From NCBI RefSeq assembly GCF_002844575.1, contig NZ_PIQO01000005.1:180318-244317 (forward strand): a stretch of 64,000 nt of DNA, in the 5' to 3' direction. The position numbers were made by a program, and so were the translations under genes. The stretch comes from Heyndrickxia camelliae. GTDB lineage: Bacteria; Bacillota; Bacilli; Bacillales; Bacillaceae_C. The notes beneath the pieces were generated by a model. The model ran no database searches, had not been told where the DNA came from, and saw nothing but the letters and a program-made list of their open reading frames with translations. Positions 46,766 to 55,821 of the stretch are shown here, in pieces; position 1 is the first letter of the stretch; every line of letters begins with the position of its first letter.

Positions 46766-47794
46766 ATGACAGTTACTATAAGGGATGTAGCAAAATTAGC
46801 TGGTGTTGCTCCATCAACAGTATCAAGGGTCATAGCAAATAACCCGCGAATTAGTGACTCAACAAAGAAAAAGGTCAGGCAGGCCATGGACTATTTAGGT
46901 TATCATCCTAATATAAATGCCCGCAGTCTAGCTGCCCGCTCTACACAGGCTTTAGGTCTTGTTATGCCGAGCTCCGCTAATAAAGCATTTCAAAATCCGT
47001 TCTTCCCGGAGGTCATTAGAGGGATTAGTACAAAGGCTCATGAAAAAGGTTTTGCCCTTTATATCTCGACTGGAATGAATGAAGAGGAGATTTTTGATGG
47101 AGTAGTAGAGATGGTTCAGGGAAGACGGGTAGATGGGATTATTCTACTATCAACAAGTATGGATGACAAAATCGTAGAATATCTTTATGTATCTCATTTT
47201 CCGTTTACCGTAGTAGGAAAACCATATAAGTATGAAGATAAAATTTCCCATGTGGATAATGATAATTACCGTGCTGCTGGAGAATTAACCAAACATTTAA
47301 TTGATTTGGGACATGAACGTATTGCATTTATTGGTGGTAGTTTGAACCTTGTGATGACGACAGATAGATTACTCGGTTATGAAAAGGCTTTGCGTAATGC
47401 CGAAATTCCGTTTCGAGAGGATTATATTTTTCACGAGGAGTTCTTAAAAGAAGGCGGCAGCGGTGCGGTGGAAGCATTAATGGCATTAGAGGAACCTCCT
47501 ACCGCATTTGTGGTCATGGATGATTTAATGGCTCTTGGAGTTCTTGGAACGCTTTCTGAAAAAGGAGTGTCTGTGCCAGATGATGTATCTGTTGTAAGTT
47601 TTAATAATGTAATGCTTGCCGAGTTGTCAACTCCACCATTAACAAGCGTTGATATTAATATTTTTCAATTAGGATATAAAGCTGCTGATTGTTTGTTAGA
47701 TTCTATTGAAAATGAAAATAAACCACCAGAACGAATTATTATTCCTCATAAAATAATCAACAGAATGTCAAGCGCTCCTTATAAGAAAAAATAA
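46766..47794 (+). CDS. malR: LacI-family regulator of the maltodextrin operon
   Basis: 342 residues: LacI helix-turn-helix TIRDVAKLAGVAPSTVSRVI with the hinge helix ARSLAARST, then a sugar-binding core (about 60-340). Position at the end of the mdx transcript and the LacI-type boxes at 40527 and 40571 make it the probable maltose/maltodextrin regulator (MalR/MdxR). AAAGGGGAGG precedes ATG. The symbol is by synteny. Confidence 0.85.
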   Translation: MTVTIRDVAKLAGVAPSTVSRVIANNPRISDSTKKKVRQAMDYLGYHPNINARSLAARSTQALGLVMPSSANKAFQNPFFPEVIRGISTKAHEKGFALYISTGMNEEEIFDGVVEMVQGRRVDGIILLSTSMDDKIVEYLYVSHFPFTVVGKPYKYEDKISHVDNDNYRAAGELTKHLIDLGHERIAFIGGSLNLVMTTDRLLGYEKALRNAEIPFREDYIFHEEFLKEGGSGAVEALMALEEPPTAFVVMDDLMALGVLGTLSEKGVSVPDDVSVVSFNNVMLAELSTPPLTSVDINIFQLGYKAADCLLDSIENENKPPERIIIPHKIINRMSSAPYKKK

Positions 47795-47803
47795 GGATAA
47801 TGG

Positions 47804-47834
47804 AATGGAAAGAATGAACTCTTTCCATTTTTTT
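47804..47834 (+). terminator. Terminator of the mdx operon
   Basis: AATGGAAAG pairs with CTTTCCATT around an eight-base loop, followed by TTTTT. Confidence 0.8.
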
Positions 47835-47898
47835 AAAATGATAAACAAAATTAATAATTACCGCCCCTATTCCTTGCATAGATTAAAAATGGGAATAA

Positions 47899-47917
47899 GG
47901 GACAGGTTCCTCGTCCC
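47899..47917. repeat. Short palindrome of the GGGACAGG type
   Basis: GGGACAGG-TTCCT-CGTCCC is an imperfect palindrome; GGGAC recurs at 47943. Lies between the mdx terminator and thuA-like gene. Likely an isolated interspersed palindrome; no other copy seen in this window. Confidence 0.35.
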
Positions 47918-48019
47918 ACATACATTTATTGGGAGGGAAAAGGGACCGGACCCTTCATCCGCTATACAACACAGAAAAAAGGGTTTTACCTCTAAATAGT
48001 ATTGAAGGAGTGTTTCATT

Positions 48020-48742
48020 ATGTTAAAAGTTACAGTTTGGAATGAAAATCGCCATGAGAAGAAAAATCAGGTTGTTGCTGAAATATATCCAAATGGAATT
48101 CACGGAGCCATTTCTGCCTTTTTGGAAAAGGAAGGGTTGGATGTCAAAACTGCTACATTAGATGAACCTGAACATGGATTAACCGATGACGTATTAGAGA
48201 ATACAGATGTCCTTGTTTGGTGGGGGCACATGGCGCATCATGAAGTTTCAGAAGAAATAGTAAATAAAGTGGTTGAAAAGGTTTTGGGAGGAATGGGGTT
48301 AATTGTACTGCACTCGGGTCATTTTTCCAAGGTATTCAAGAAATTAATGGGAACGTCTTGTGATTTAAAATGGCGTGAAGCAGATGATCGCGAGCGACTT
48401 TGGGTAGTAGAACCAAGTCATCCGATTGTAGCTGGTATAAACCAATACATCGAGCTTGAAAAAGAAGAAATGTACGGGGAGCATTTTGATGTGCCTGCAC
48501 CAGATGAGCTTATTTTCTTGAGCTGGTTTGAAGGCGGAGAGGTGTTCCGTAGCGGATGTACGTATAAACGTGGAAACGGTAAGATTTTTTACTTCCGACC
48601 TGGGCATGAAACATACCCAACCTATCATAATGAAGAGATTCAAAAAGTTATTACGAACGCAGTTAAGTGGGCGGCACCCGTGGATTACGCAAGACCTATA
48701 TATGGAAATGCCAAGCCTTTAGAAGAAATCTCAAAAAAATAG
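48020..48742 (+). CDS. ThuA-domain protein (trehalose-utilisation type)
   Basis: 240 residues, single ThuA domain of the class I glutamine-amidotransferase-like fold. [20 protein letters not shown] at the N terminus, [14 protein letters not shown] and [15 protein letters not shown] at the end are family blocks. In rhizobia ThuA acts with the oxidoreductase ThuB in trehalose and maltitol use via keto-sugars. ATG at 48020 has AAGGAG before it. First of a four-gene set with two oxidoreductases and an isomerase. Confidence 0.88.
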   Translation: MLKVTVWNENRHEKKNQVVAEIYPNGIHGAISAFLEKEGLDVKTATLDEPEHGLTDDVLENTDVLVWWGHMAHHEVSEEIVNKVVEKVLGGMGLIVLHSGHFSKVFKKLMGTSCDLKWREADDRERLWVVEPSHPIVAGINQYIELEKEEMYGEHFDVPAPDELIFLSWFEGGEVFRSGCTYKRGNGKIFYFRPGHETYPTYHNEEIQKVITNAVKWAAPVDYARPIYGNAKPLEEISKK

Positions 48743-48845
48743 CCACATATAATTTTAATAGAAAAACTATTTTATAGAAGCGGGAAATCAAAGCCGCTTT
48801 CCCATATAGTAAATGTTTTACATAGCAATAAAGGAGGAATGCCCA

Positions 48846-49874
48846 ATGGCAAAAATAAAAGTTGGTGTTATCGGCTGCGGAAGTATTGCAACACACCGTC
48901 ACCTTCCGGAATATGCATCTAATAAGAATGTAGAGATTGTAGCGGTATGCGATATTGTCGAAGAAAGAGCGAAGGAAAAAGCAAAGAATTATAGTGCAAA
49001 ATTCTATACCAAGTATGAGGAGCTATTAGCAAACGAAGAATTAGATGCTGTCAGTGTTTGTACACCGAACTATCTTCATGCGCCAATCTCCATTGCGGCA
49101 CTGAACGCTGGTAAGCATGTACTTTGTGAGAAACCAATGGCTACCTCAGACGAAGAAGCAAAGGCAATGATCGAAGCTGCGGAGAAAAATGGCAAAAAAT
49201 TAATGATTGCCCATAATCAACGATTTGTAAGTTCTCACGTAAAAGCGCGGGAAATCATTGAATCGGGCAAGTTAGGAAAAGTATACAGCTTTCGAACTGC
49301 ATTCGGTCATGGCGGTCCCGAAGGATGGAGCGTAGACGGCGCTGGTAGCTGGTTCTTCAAAAAAGAAAAGGCATTTATTGGAGCAATGGGTGACCTTGGA
49401 GTTCATAAGACCGATTTGCTTCGGTATATATTAAATGAAGAAATCGTAGAAGTTGCCGCCTTTGTTGAAACGTCGGCAAAAGATAACTCAACCGTAGATG
49501 ATAATGCCGTTTGTATTTTAAAAACAGAAAGCGGAATAGTCGGTACACTTGCTGCAAGCTGGTCTTATGTTGCAAAAGAGGATAATTCAACAGTGATCTA
49601 TGGTGAAAACGGAATTTTACGATTAGAGGAAGATCCGGATTATTCATTCATCCTTCAACATAAGAATGGGGAAGTCGAAAAAATGGATATGGGGAAAATT
49701 CAGTCCAATGAGGATGGTGGGCAAAATACTTCCCATGTAATAGATTCATTTATTTCTAGTCTCGTAAATGATACCGATGTACCTATTAACGGATATGAAG
49801 GAATGAAATCGTTAAATGTTATTCTTGCTGCACTAGAATCTAGTGAAACTGGAAAAATAACAAAGGTTAAATAA
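48846..49874 (+). CDS. Gfo/Idh/MocA-family oxidoreductase (first)
   Basis: 342 residues. Rossmann loop VGVIGCGSIATHRHLPEY at the start and the EKP motif (CEKPMATS, near residue 95), followed by an alpha/beta C-terminal domain with GDLGVHKTDLLRYIL carrying the HxxD-type catalytic residues. NAD(P)-dependent sugar or inositol dehydrogenase. AAAGGAGG site before ATG. Its pairing with a ThuA gene is the ThuAB-like arrangement. Confidence 0.9.
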   Translation: MAKIKVGVIGCGSIATHRHLPEYASNKNVEIVAVCDIVEERAKEKAKNYSAKFYTKYEELLANEELDAVSVCTPNYLHAPISIAALNAGKHVLCEKPMATSDEEAKAMIEAAEKNGKKLMIAHNQRFVSSHVKAREIIESGKLGKVYSFRTAFGHGGPEGWSVDGAGSWFFKKEKAFIGAMGDLGVHKTDLLRYILNEEIVEVAAFVETSAKDNSTVDDNAVCILKTESGIVGTLAASWSYVAKEDNSTVIYGENGILRLEEDPDYSFILQHKNGEVEKMDMGKIQSNEDGGQNTSHVIDSFISSLVNDTDVPINGYEGMKSLNVILAALESSETGKITKVK

Positions 49875-49907
49875 AGATAGGTGTAGAATCTAGTATATAA
49901 AGAATAT

Positions 49908-49940
49908 AAGGGGAATTACATGTTAGCCCCTTTTTTGAAA
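49908..49940 (+). terminator. Possible hairpin between the two oxidoreductase genes
   Basis: AAGGGG and CCCCTT pair across a 13-base loop, followed by TTTTG. A weak internal terminator or stabiliser; the downstream ribosome site follows at once. Confidence 0.45.
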
Positions 49941-49952
49941 TGAGGTGCATGT

Positions 49953-50990
49953 ATGAGTAAATTGCGGCTAGGAGTTATTGGTGTAGGCGGTATTGCAGTG
50001 GGCCGTCATATCCCTGCATTTCGTAAATTGGAGGAAGAAGTAACGATTGTTGCGGTAAGTGATGTGAATGTGGAGCGTGCTAAAAGCGTGGCAAAAGAAT
50101 TTGATATTCCACATACTTTTGCAGATTATCGTGACATGTTGTCTGAGGTAGATGCTGTTGTTGTTTGTACCCCTAACAAATTTCATTCTGAAATAACGGT
50201 ACGTGCACTGGAAGCAGGAGTTCATGTTTTATGTGAAAAGCCGATGGCAATGACGGCAGCGGAATGTCAAGCAATGGTAGATGCTGCAAAGGCAGCAAAT
50301 AAAGTTTTAAGCATTGGTTTTCACTACCGTTATATGAAAGAATCTCAAGCTGCTAAAAAGATAATGGCAGCAAAGGAAATTGGAGAACCGTTAGTCGTAC
50401 GAGTTCAAGCTTTAAGAAGAAGGAAAGTACCGGGATGGGGAGTTTTTACTAATAAAGATCTTCAAGGCGGCGGAAGTCTTATCGATTATGGGTGCCATTT
50501 ACTTGACCTTTCTCTATGGCTTATGGGAAATCCGAAACCGGTTGAAGTTACTGGAACTACATACAATACTTTAAGCAGGCAGCCTGGGCAGGTCAATCAA
50601 TGGGGTAGTTTTGACCACGAAACCTTCAATGTGGATGATCATGTTACAAGTTATATTCGCTTTGATAATGGTGCATCCATGCTATTGGAAGTATCATGGT
50701 CAGCGAACATCGAAAGCGATAAGGAAAGTGTAAGTATATCTGGTGATCAGGGTGGCTTGGAGGTATTTCCATTTAAGCTGAACTATGCAAAACACGGAAT
50801 GCTCTTTAATAGCGAAGCAACCTGGATTCCTAGCGAAGAGGATCCCGGACATCTACAGGCGAAGAACTTCGTGGATGCTTGTCTAAATGCTGCTGAACTA
50901 GTGGTAAAACCGGAAGAAGCTTTATTTGTTTCCCAAATTATGGAGGCTATTTATAAAAGCAGTCAAGAGAAGAAGGGTGTACAACTTTAA
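49953..50990 (+). CDS. Gfo/Idh/MocA-family oxidoreductase (second)
   Basis: 345 residues. Cofactor loop LGVIGVGGIAVGRHIPAF, EKP motif CEKPMAMT near residue 93, and GGGSLIDYGCHLLDLSLWLM with the catalytic His-Asp region. Related to the enzyme upstream but distinct, so two dehydrogenations (oxidation and later reduction) on one sugar are possible. GAGGTG precedes ATG. The isomerase gene follows by 17 bp. Confidence 0.9.
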   Translation: MSKLRLGVIGVGGIAVGRHIPAFRKLEEEVTIVAVSDVNVERAKSVAKEFDIPHTFADYRDMLSEVDAVVVCTPNKFHSEITVRALEAGVHVLCEKPMAMTAAECQAMVDAAKAANKVLSIGFHYRYMKESQAAKKIMAAKEIGEPLVVRVQALRRRKVPGWGVFTNKDLQGGGSLIDYGCHLLDLSLWLMGNPKPVEVTGTTYNTLSRQPGQVNQWGSFDHETFNVDDHVTSYIRFDNGASMLLEVSWSANIESDKESVSISGDQGGLEVFPFKLNYAKHGMLFNSEATWIPSEEDPGHLQAKNFVDACLNAAELVVKPEEALFVSQIMEAIYKSSQEKKGVQL

Positions 50991-51007
50991 GGAATGGTGG
51001 GATAAAG

Positions 51008-51976
51008 ATGAAATTAGGTGTTTTTACCGTATTATTCTCTGATAAGTCTTTTACTGACATGTTGGATTATGTAAAAGCGGCAGGATTAACCGCTGTTGAA
51101 ATTGGAACAGGCGGTTACCCTGGAGATGCTCACTGTAAATTGGATGAATTATTGGATAGTCAGGAAAAAAGAGATGCCTATTTACATGAGGTGAAATCTC
51201 GCGGTTTACAAATTAGTGCATTTAGCTGCCATGGAAATCCAATTTCACCAGATCAAGAGTTTGCAAGACAAAGTCATGATGTTTTTGTAAAAACGGTCAA
51301 ATTAGCATCTTTAATGAATGTGCCGGTTGTAAATTGTTTTTCTGGTACTCCAGGCGATCATGAAGGCGCGAAATATCCAAACTGGCCAGTTGTAGCATGG
51401 CCAAATGAATATGCAGATATTTTAAAATGGCAATGGGAAGAAAAACTCATTCCTTACTGGAAGGAATGGGGACAATTTGCGAAGAATCATAATGTAAAAA
51501 TTGGCCTGGAACTTCATGGCGGATTCCTGGTACACACTCCGTATACATTGTTAAAATTGCGTGAAGCAACCTGCGATGCTATTGGAGCAAACCTTGACCC
51601 TAGTCATCTTTGGTGGCAAGGAATTGACCCTGTAGCTGCAATCAAAATTTTAGCGAAGGAAAATGCCATTCATCATTTCCATGCGAAAGATACTTATATT
51701 GATCAAGATAATGTCAATATGTATGGATTGACGGATATGCAGCCATACGGTGAGGTACGAACAAGGTCTTGGACATTCCGTTCTGTTGGCTGCGGACACG
51801 GACTTCAAGAATGGTCAGACATGATGAGCGCTCTTCGCACATATGGTTATGATTATGTTGTAAGCATTGAGCATGAAGATCCCATTATGTCAATTGAAGA
51901 AGGATTTAAGCGCGCGGTGAAAAACTTGCAATCGGTGCTTATTGAGGAAACACCTACCGATATGTGGTGGGCCTAA
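51008..51976 (+). CDS. Sugar phosphate isomerase/epimerase-like TIM-barrel protein
   Basis: 322 residues of the AP endonuclease 2/xylose isomerase-like barrel family. Metal-site residues appear in LELHGGF, NLDPSHLWW, HHFHAKDT and VSIEHEDP, the Glu-Asp-His-Glu set. Related to IolE/IolI and to keto-sugar isomerases. Last gene of the ThuA cluster, ending before a strong terminator. Substrate not known. Confidence 0.88.
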   Translation: MKLGVFTVLFSDKSFTDMLDYVKAAGLTAVEIGTGGYPGDAHCKLDELLDSQEKRDAYLHEVKSRGLQISAFSCHGNPISPDQEFARQSHDVFVKTVKLASLMNVPVVNCFSGTPGDHEGAKYPNWPVVAWPNEYADILKWQWEEKLIPYWKEWGQFAKNHNVKIGLELHGGFLVHTPYTLLKLREATCDAIGANLDPSHLWWQGIDPVAAIKILAKENAIHHFHAKDTYIDQDNVNMYGLTDMQPYGEVRTRSWTFRSVGCGHGLQEWSDMMSALRTYGYDYVVSIEHEDPIMSIEEGFKRAVKNLQSVLIEETPTDMWWA

Positions 51977-51988
51977 AATTGCATAAAA

Positions 51989-52018
51989 AAATGGAAAGAG
52001 GAGATTCTCTTTCCATTT
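51989..52018. terminator. Bidirectional terminator
   Basis: AAATGGAAAGAG pairs with CTCTTTCCATTT around six bases, flanked by A and T runs, between the isomerase gene and the convergent membrane-protein gene. Confidence 0.85.
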
Positions 52019-52309
52019 TTATTTATCCCGAATCCCTTGATATAAGTTCACCACGCCAATTAAGAAATGCATTACCATACCTACAACTGGTATAAACGCT
52101 AGGATATTTCCGATTATCCCGAAGACAGATGCGGATTTGGCTTTACCAGCTACAAATGCGATAATTAGACCGATAAAATGAAGTACAATCAATGTTCCTA
52201 ATGGTGTCCAGGCGTGTGCAAGAATGATTGCTCCGCCTAAAATCGGAATACTAAAGAATAACTCGACTAGACCAATAATTATTTTATATAACCGTAAAAC
52301 TGAACTCAT
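52019..52309 (-). CDS. Small membrane protein of unknown function
   Basis: 96 residues, three membrane helices (about 9-31, 36-54, 62-86). GGGGGA precedes the start. No catalytic motif. Next to a Nudix gene on the same strand but with a 51-bp gap. Family not recognised. Confidence 0.65.
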   Translation of the reverse strand: MSSVLRLYKIIIGLVELFFSIPILGGAIILAHAWTPLGTLIVLHFIGLIIAFVAGKAKSASVFGIIGNILAFIPVVGMVMHFLIGVVNLYQGIRDK

Positions 52310-52360
52310 TGTAAAAAGTCCCCCTTTTTTAAGGATTATTGTATCATTTGGAATAGCGAT

Positions 52361-52762
52361 TTAGGCAAATAAAAGCGAAAATACATTATTCCTTTCAAAG
52401 TCAGCAAGAATCCCTTTTGGTAAATATGTTTTTAATTCATCATATGTAGCCCATAAGTAATCGGAGTGTTCATTTGACAGAGTAATATCTTTATTATCAC
52501 AGGTGCACAGGTAGGTAATGATTACAACTTGTCTTGTAGGAGAGGTTTGAAAAGTAGTGGCATAGAGAATCTGTTTAATTTGAATTTCTAGACCCACCTC
52601 TTCCATCACTTCTCTTTTCAAAGCACTTTCCAGATCCTCGCCAAATTCAATTTTCCCTCCAACACCTTCCCAAGTTCCTCCAGCAACATGTGCTTCATTA
52701 CAACGCTTGATAATCAGTACCCTTCCGTTCTTTATAATCACGCCTTTTACCCCAACAATCAT
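52361..52762 (-). CDS. Nudix hydrolase
   Basis: 133 residues. Complete Nudix box GGKIEFGEDLESALKREVME plus EVGLEI (Gx5Ex7REUxEExGU), so metal binding and pyrophosphatase activity on a nucleotide diphosphate derivative are expected; MutT/NudG-like short form. I choose ATG 52762 (MIVGVKGVII) with GGTGGAG six bases before it over ATG 52786. Substrate unknown. Confidence 0.88.
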   Translation of the reverse strand: MIVGVKGVIIKNGRVLIIKRCNEAHVAGGTWEGVGGKIEFGEDLESALKREVMEEVGLEIQIKQILYATTFQTSPTRQVVIITYLCTCDNKDITLSNEHSDYLWATYDELKTYLPKGILADFERNNVFSLLFA

Positions 52763-52860
52763 CTGATTCTCCACCATTATCACCATCCGGTTTAGTTTAT
52801 ACCATTTTCTACTAATCTAATACGAATCGTCAACGCTTAATTACTTCATGTTAGAAGAAA

Positions 52861-52917
52861 GTGTCCACCTCAGGAGGACACTTTCAGAAAATGTCCATTT
52901 GTGGTGCCAGCCACCAC
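52861..52917 (+). repeat. Interspersed palindromic element R, copy 3
   Basis: GTGTCC, six bases, GGAGGACAC hairpin; 10 bases; then TGTCCATTTGTGGTGCC and AGCCACCA. Same plan and length as the copy at 14379-14437 read on the other strand. Lies between divergent Nudix and membrane-protein genes. Confidence 0.7.
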
Positions 52918-53011
52918 ATGAAACTTTTTTCAGGTAGGATACGTAAAGTATTTTATCTTGTATACTCCTTATCTAGTATAATAGGTGGATGAGGAATTGG
53001 AGGGGGACATC

Positions 53012-54679
53012 ATGCTTTATTGGTTGGCTATATTAGCTTTAACATGGAATCCATTTATATGGAAAATGAATTATAAGCAGAAGTTGTTTATTTCATTTCA
53101 AATTATTAGATTGTTACTAGGTATCGTGATTATATTTTGTGTATCCTATTTCGGCTTAGTAGACCATACTTTTCAGGCATTTATTAGCTACGGCCTATAT
53201 ATACTAGGATTTTTCCTTCTTTTAGACATTGTATATGGGCAGGCTAAGAAGGCAAGGATAACGCCCGTAATTGGGGCAGCTTTTATAATCGGAGGATTAT
53301 ATTTCAGCTTCATGTACCCTTTGACGATTACCAATGACAAATATGAGTTTGTGAAGGCTAAGGTAAAAACAGTATCCAAAATTGATGCATCTATTGATGA
53401 AAAGCATATTCCAGTTGTACCGGAAAAATATGCACGCTACCGCAGTGAAAAACTAATCGGGGAACTGAAGCATTCCTCTTATTATGATTTGGGGGATTCT
53501 ACGATTCAAAAAATGGACGGTCATCTCTATTGGGTGACTCCAATTGAATACACAGGATTTTTCAAATATATGAAAGGCGAGAAGGTTCCTGGATATATCA
53601 AAATGAGTGCAGAGGATGAAAGAGCAGAAGCAAAATTAGTTAAAACAAAAATGACTTATGTGCCATCTGCTTATTTTAGTAAAAATGTGAAAAGACATGT
53701 TCGTAACCTGCATAAGGATAAAATTTTGTTGGACGTCAGCTTCGAGCCGGATGATCAAGACCGACCTTACTATGTTATCCCATATGGTGAGTATAGGAAA
53801 TTTAGAAATATAATAGACGTGCAGGGAATTTATTTAGTCGATCCTGTTACAGGAAAGACAAAGGAATATACACTAGCCAATTTGCCGGACTTTATCGATC
53901 ATGCCATTCCAACGAGTGTTGCGGAGGATTGGAATGAATGGTATGGAAAATATGTTCATGGTTTCTGGAATTCACACTTTTCCCAGGAAGATGTTATGGT
54001 TCCAACGCAGTGGAAGGGTGTAGATGAGGTAAACGGTGTATTTAATGATGATTTACAACTGCATTGGTTTACCGATTTTACTCGTCCAAAATCAGGAAGT
54101 GGTTCGATGGTAAGCTATTCTATATTAAATGCACGTACTGGTAAATTCACTTTTTATACAGAAGGCAATGGCCTCTTAAATGGAAAGTCAGCTATGAATG
54201 TTGCAGAAAAAACGTTCAGGGCAAATAAGTATGATGCCGGTACTCCTATCTTGTATTCTATTTATGGACAATTTACATGGGTTGTTCCGTTAATGGACTC
54301 CAACCATGTCCTGAGAGAAATGATGCTCATAAATGCAAAGGATGAAAAAGTATATAGTGCAGAGGATTCCAAACGTGCATTATTTGATAATTATAAGTAT
54401 GCGATTGCTACCAAACTTGGAAATGATGTCGCAACACCAACGGATCAAGCACTGCTCAAACCATTAAAAGGAACCGTCAGCCATGTTTACAAAGCTGAAA
54501 CAGCGCAGGGGACAACAGTAAAATTTATGGTGGCTGGCAGTGATAAAATCTTTGTTGTACAATCGAACGATTTCCCTTATTCAATCTTTTTGGAAAAAGG
54601 TTCCGTTGTGGAATTTAAGTATATTGACACGAATGAAACGATAGCTTCTATTAGTGGGGAATTTAAAATAGCTAAATAA
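53012..54679 (+). CDS. Large membrane-anchored protein of unknown function
   Basis: 555 residues: four N-terminal membrane helices (about residues 1-105), then a 450-residue hydrophilic beta-rich part that should lie outside the cell, with PEKYARYRSEKLIG, YYVIPYGEYRKF and VSYSILNARTGKFTFYTEGN. The latter has the look of repeated PepSY-like strands but I cannot assign it. GGAGGGGG precedes ATG 53012; the ATG at 52985 has no site. Monocistronic. Confidence 0.65.
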   Translation: MLYWLAILALTWNPFIWKMNYKQKLFISFQIIRLLLGIVIIFCVSYFGLVDHTFQAFISYGLYILGFFLLLDIVYGQAKKARITPVIGAAFIIGGLYFSFMYPLTITNDKYEFVKAKVKTVSKIDASIDEKHIPVVPEKYARYRSEKLIGELKHSSYYDLGDSTIQKMDGHLYWVTPIEYTGFFKYMKGEKVPGYIKMSAEDERAEAKLVKTKMTYVPSAYFSKNVKRHVRNLHKDKILLDVSFEPDDQDRPYYVIPYGEYRKFRNIIDVQGIYLVDPVTGKTKEYTLANLPDFIDHAIPTSVAEDWNEWYGKYVHGFWNSHFSQEDVMVPTQWKGVDEVNGVFNDDLQLHWFTDFTRPKSGSGSMVSYSILNARTGKFTFYTEGNGLLNGKSAMNVAEKTFRANKYDAGTPILYSIYGQFTWVVPLMDSNHVLREMMLINAKDEKVYSAEDSKRALFDNYKYAIATKLGNDVATPTDQALLKPLKGTVSHVYKAETAQGTTVKFMVAGSDKIFVVQSNDFPYSIFLEKGSVVEFKYIDTNETIASISGEFKIAK

Positions 54680-54687
54680 TTAATAAG

Positions 54688-54718
54688 AGGGCACCGTTAT
54701 TAAACGATGCCCTTTTTT
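54688..54718 (+). terminator. Terminator of the large membrane-protein gene
   Basis: AGGGCACCGTT pairs with AACGATGCCCT (one mismatch) around ATTA, followed by TTTTT. Confidence 0.82.
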
Positions 54719-54730
54719 AGTTTAGACGAT

Positions 54731-55711
54731 ATCAAAAGGACAATTTAATGAAAAAGCGAAGTCGAAATGTCTTTTAGAGGGAGTCATGGACAAGTCGATG
54801 GAAAAGCAAGGGCGATTTGTCCTTTAGGCGTAGTCAAAAGGATAACTCAGGGAAAAAGGAAGGCCGAAATGTCTTTTAGATGGAGTCAAAAGGCCAAGTC
54901 GAGGAAAAAGGAGGGCTGATTTGTCTTTTAGAGGGAGTCAAAAGGACAAATCAAGGAAAAAGGAAGGCTGAAATGTCTTTTAGAGGCACTCAAAAGGCCA
55001 AGTTAAGGAAAAAGTAAGATTGAAATGTCTTTTAGAAGCACTCAAAAGGACAAGTGGAGGGAAAAGCGAGGCTGATTTGTCCTTTAGAGGTAGCCAAAAG
55101 GACAAGTTGAGGGAAAAGAAGGACTGAGTTGTCTTTTAGAGGGAGTCAAAAGGACAAATCAAGGAAAAAAGGAAGGTAGAAATGTCTATTAGAGGTAGCC
55201 AAAAGGCCAAGTGGAGGGAAAAGGAAGGCCGAAATGTCTTTTAGAGGCACTCAAAAGGCCAAGTTAAGGAAAAAGTAAGATTGAAATGTCTTTTAGAAGC
55301 ACTCAAAAGGACAAGTGGAGGGAAAAGGAAGGTCGAAATGTCTATTAGAGGTAGCCAAAAGGCCAAGTCGAGGAAAAAGAAGGGCTGATTTGTCTTTTAG
55401 AGGGAGTCACAAGGACAAGTGGAGGGAAAAGCGAGGCTGATTTGTCCTTTAGAGGTAGCCAAAAGGCCAAGTCGAGGAAAAAGAAGGGCTGATTTGTCTT
55501 TTAGAGGGAGTCAAAAGGCCAAGTGGAGGAAAAAGAAAGGCCGAAATGTCTTTTAGAAGCACTCAAAAGGACAAATAAAGCAAGAAAGTAAGCTGAAATG
55601 TCTTTTACAAGCGTTCAAAAGGACAACTCAAGCCGAAAGTCCAGTCGAAATGTCTTTTACAAGCATTCAAAAGCACATTCCCTTAGACAATCTCACTCAA
55701 GTTGTCCTTTA
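54731..55711. repeat. Tandem array of nineteen units with 52-bp period
   Basis: Using the TGTC word as a ruler, units fall at 54768, 54818, 54870 and then every 52 bp to 55703, with one 50-bp and one 53-bp step. The unit runs AGTCAAAAGGACAAGT, GGAGGGAAAAG, AAGGCTGA, TTTGTCCTTTAGAGG. AAAGGACAA at one end can pair with TTTGTCCTTT at the other, a hairpin over most of the unit. Two-unit blocks recur (for example 55352-55455 and 55456-55559), showing internal duplication. Purine-rich on +. It fills the gap between two convergent genes. No ORF supported. Confidence 0.92.
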
Positions 55712-55821
55712 CAAAAAATGGTCCGAGTTAAGTACTGCCAGACCCTACTTTTTTATAAGAAAAGAAAAGGTATTCATATATCACTACTTCATTATTTATC
55801 TATGTGTTCTAAAATAGAATT

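Noticed and set aside
47805..47999. 64-codon frame after the LacI regulator
   Set aside because: Begins inside a terminator stem and spans a GGGACAGG palindrome; no ribosome site.
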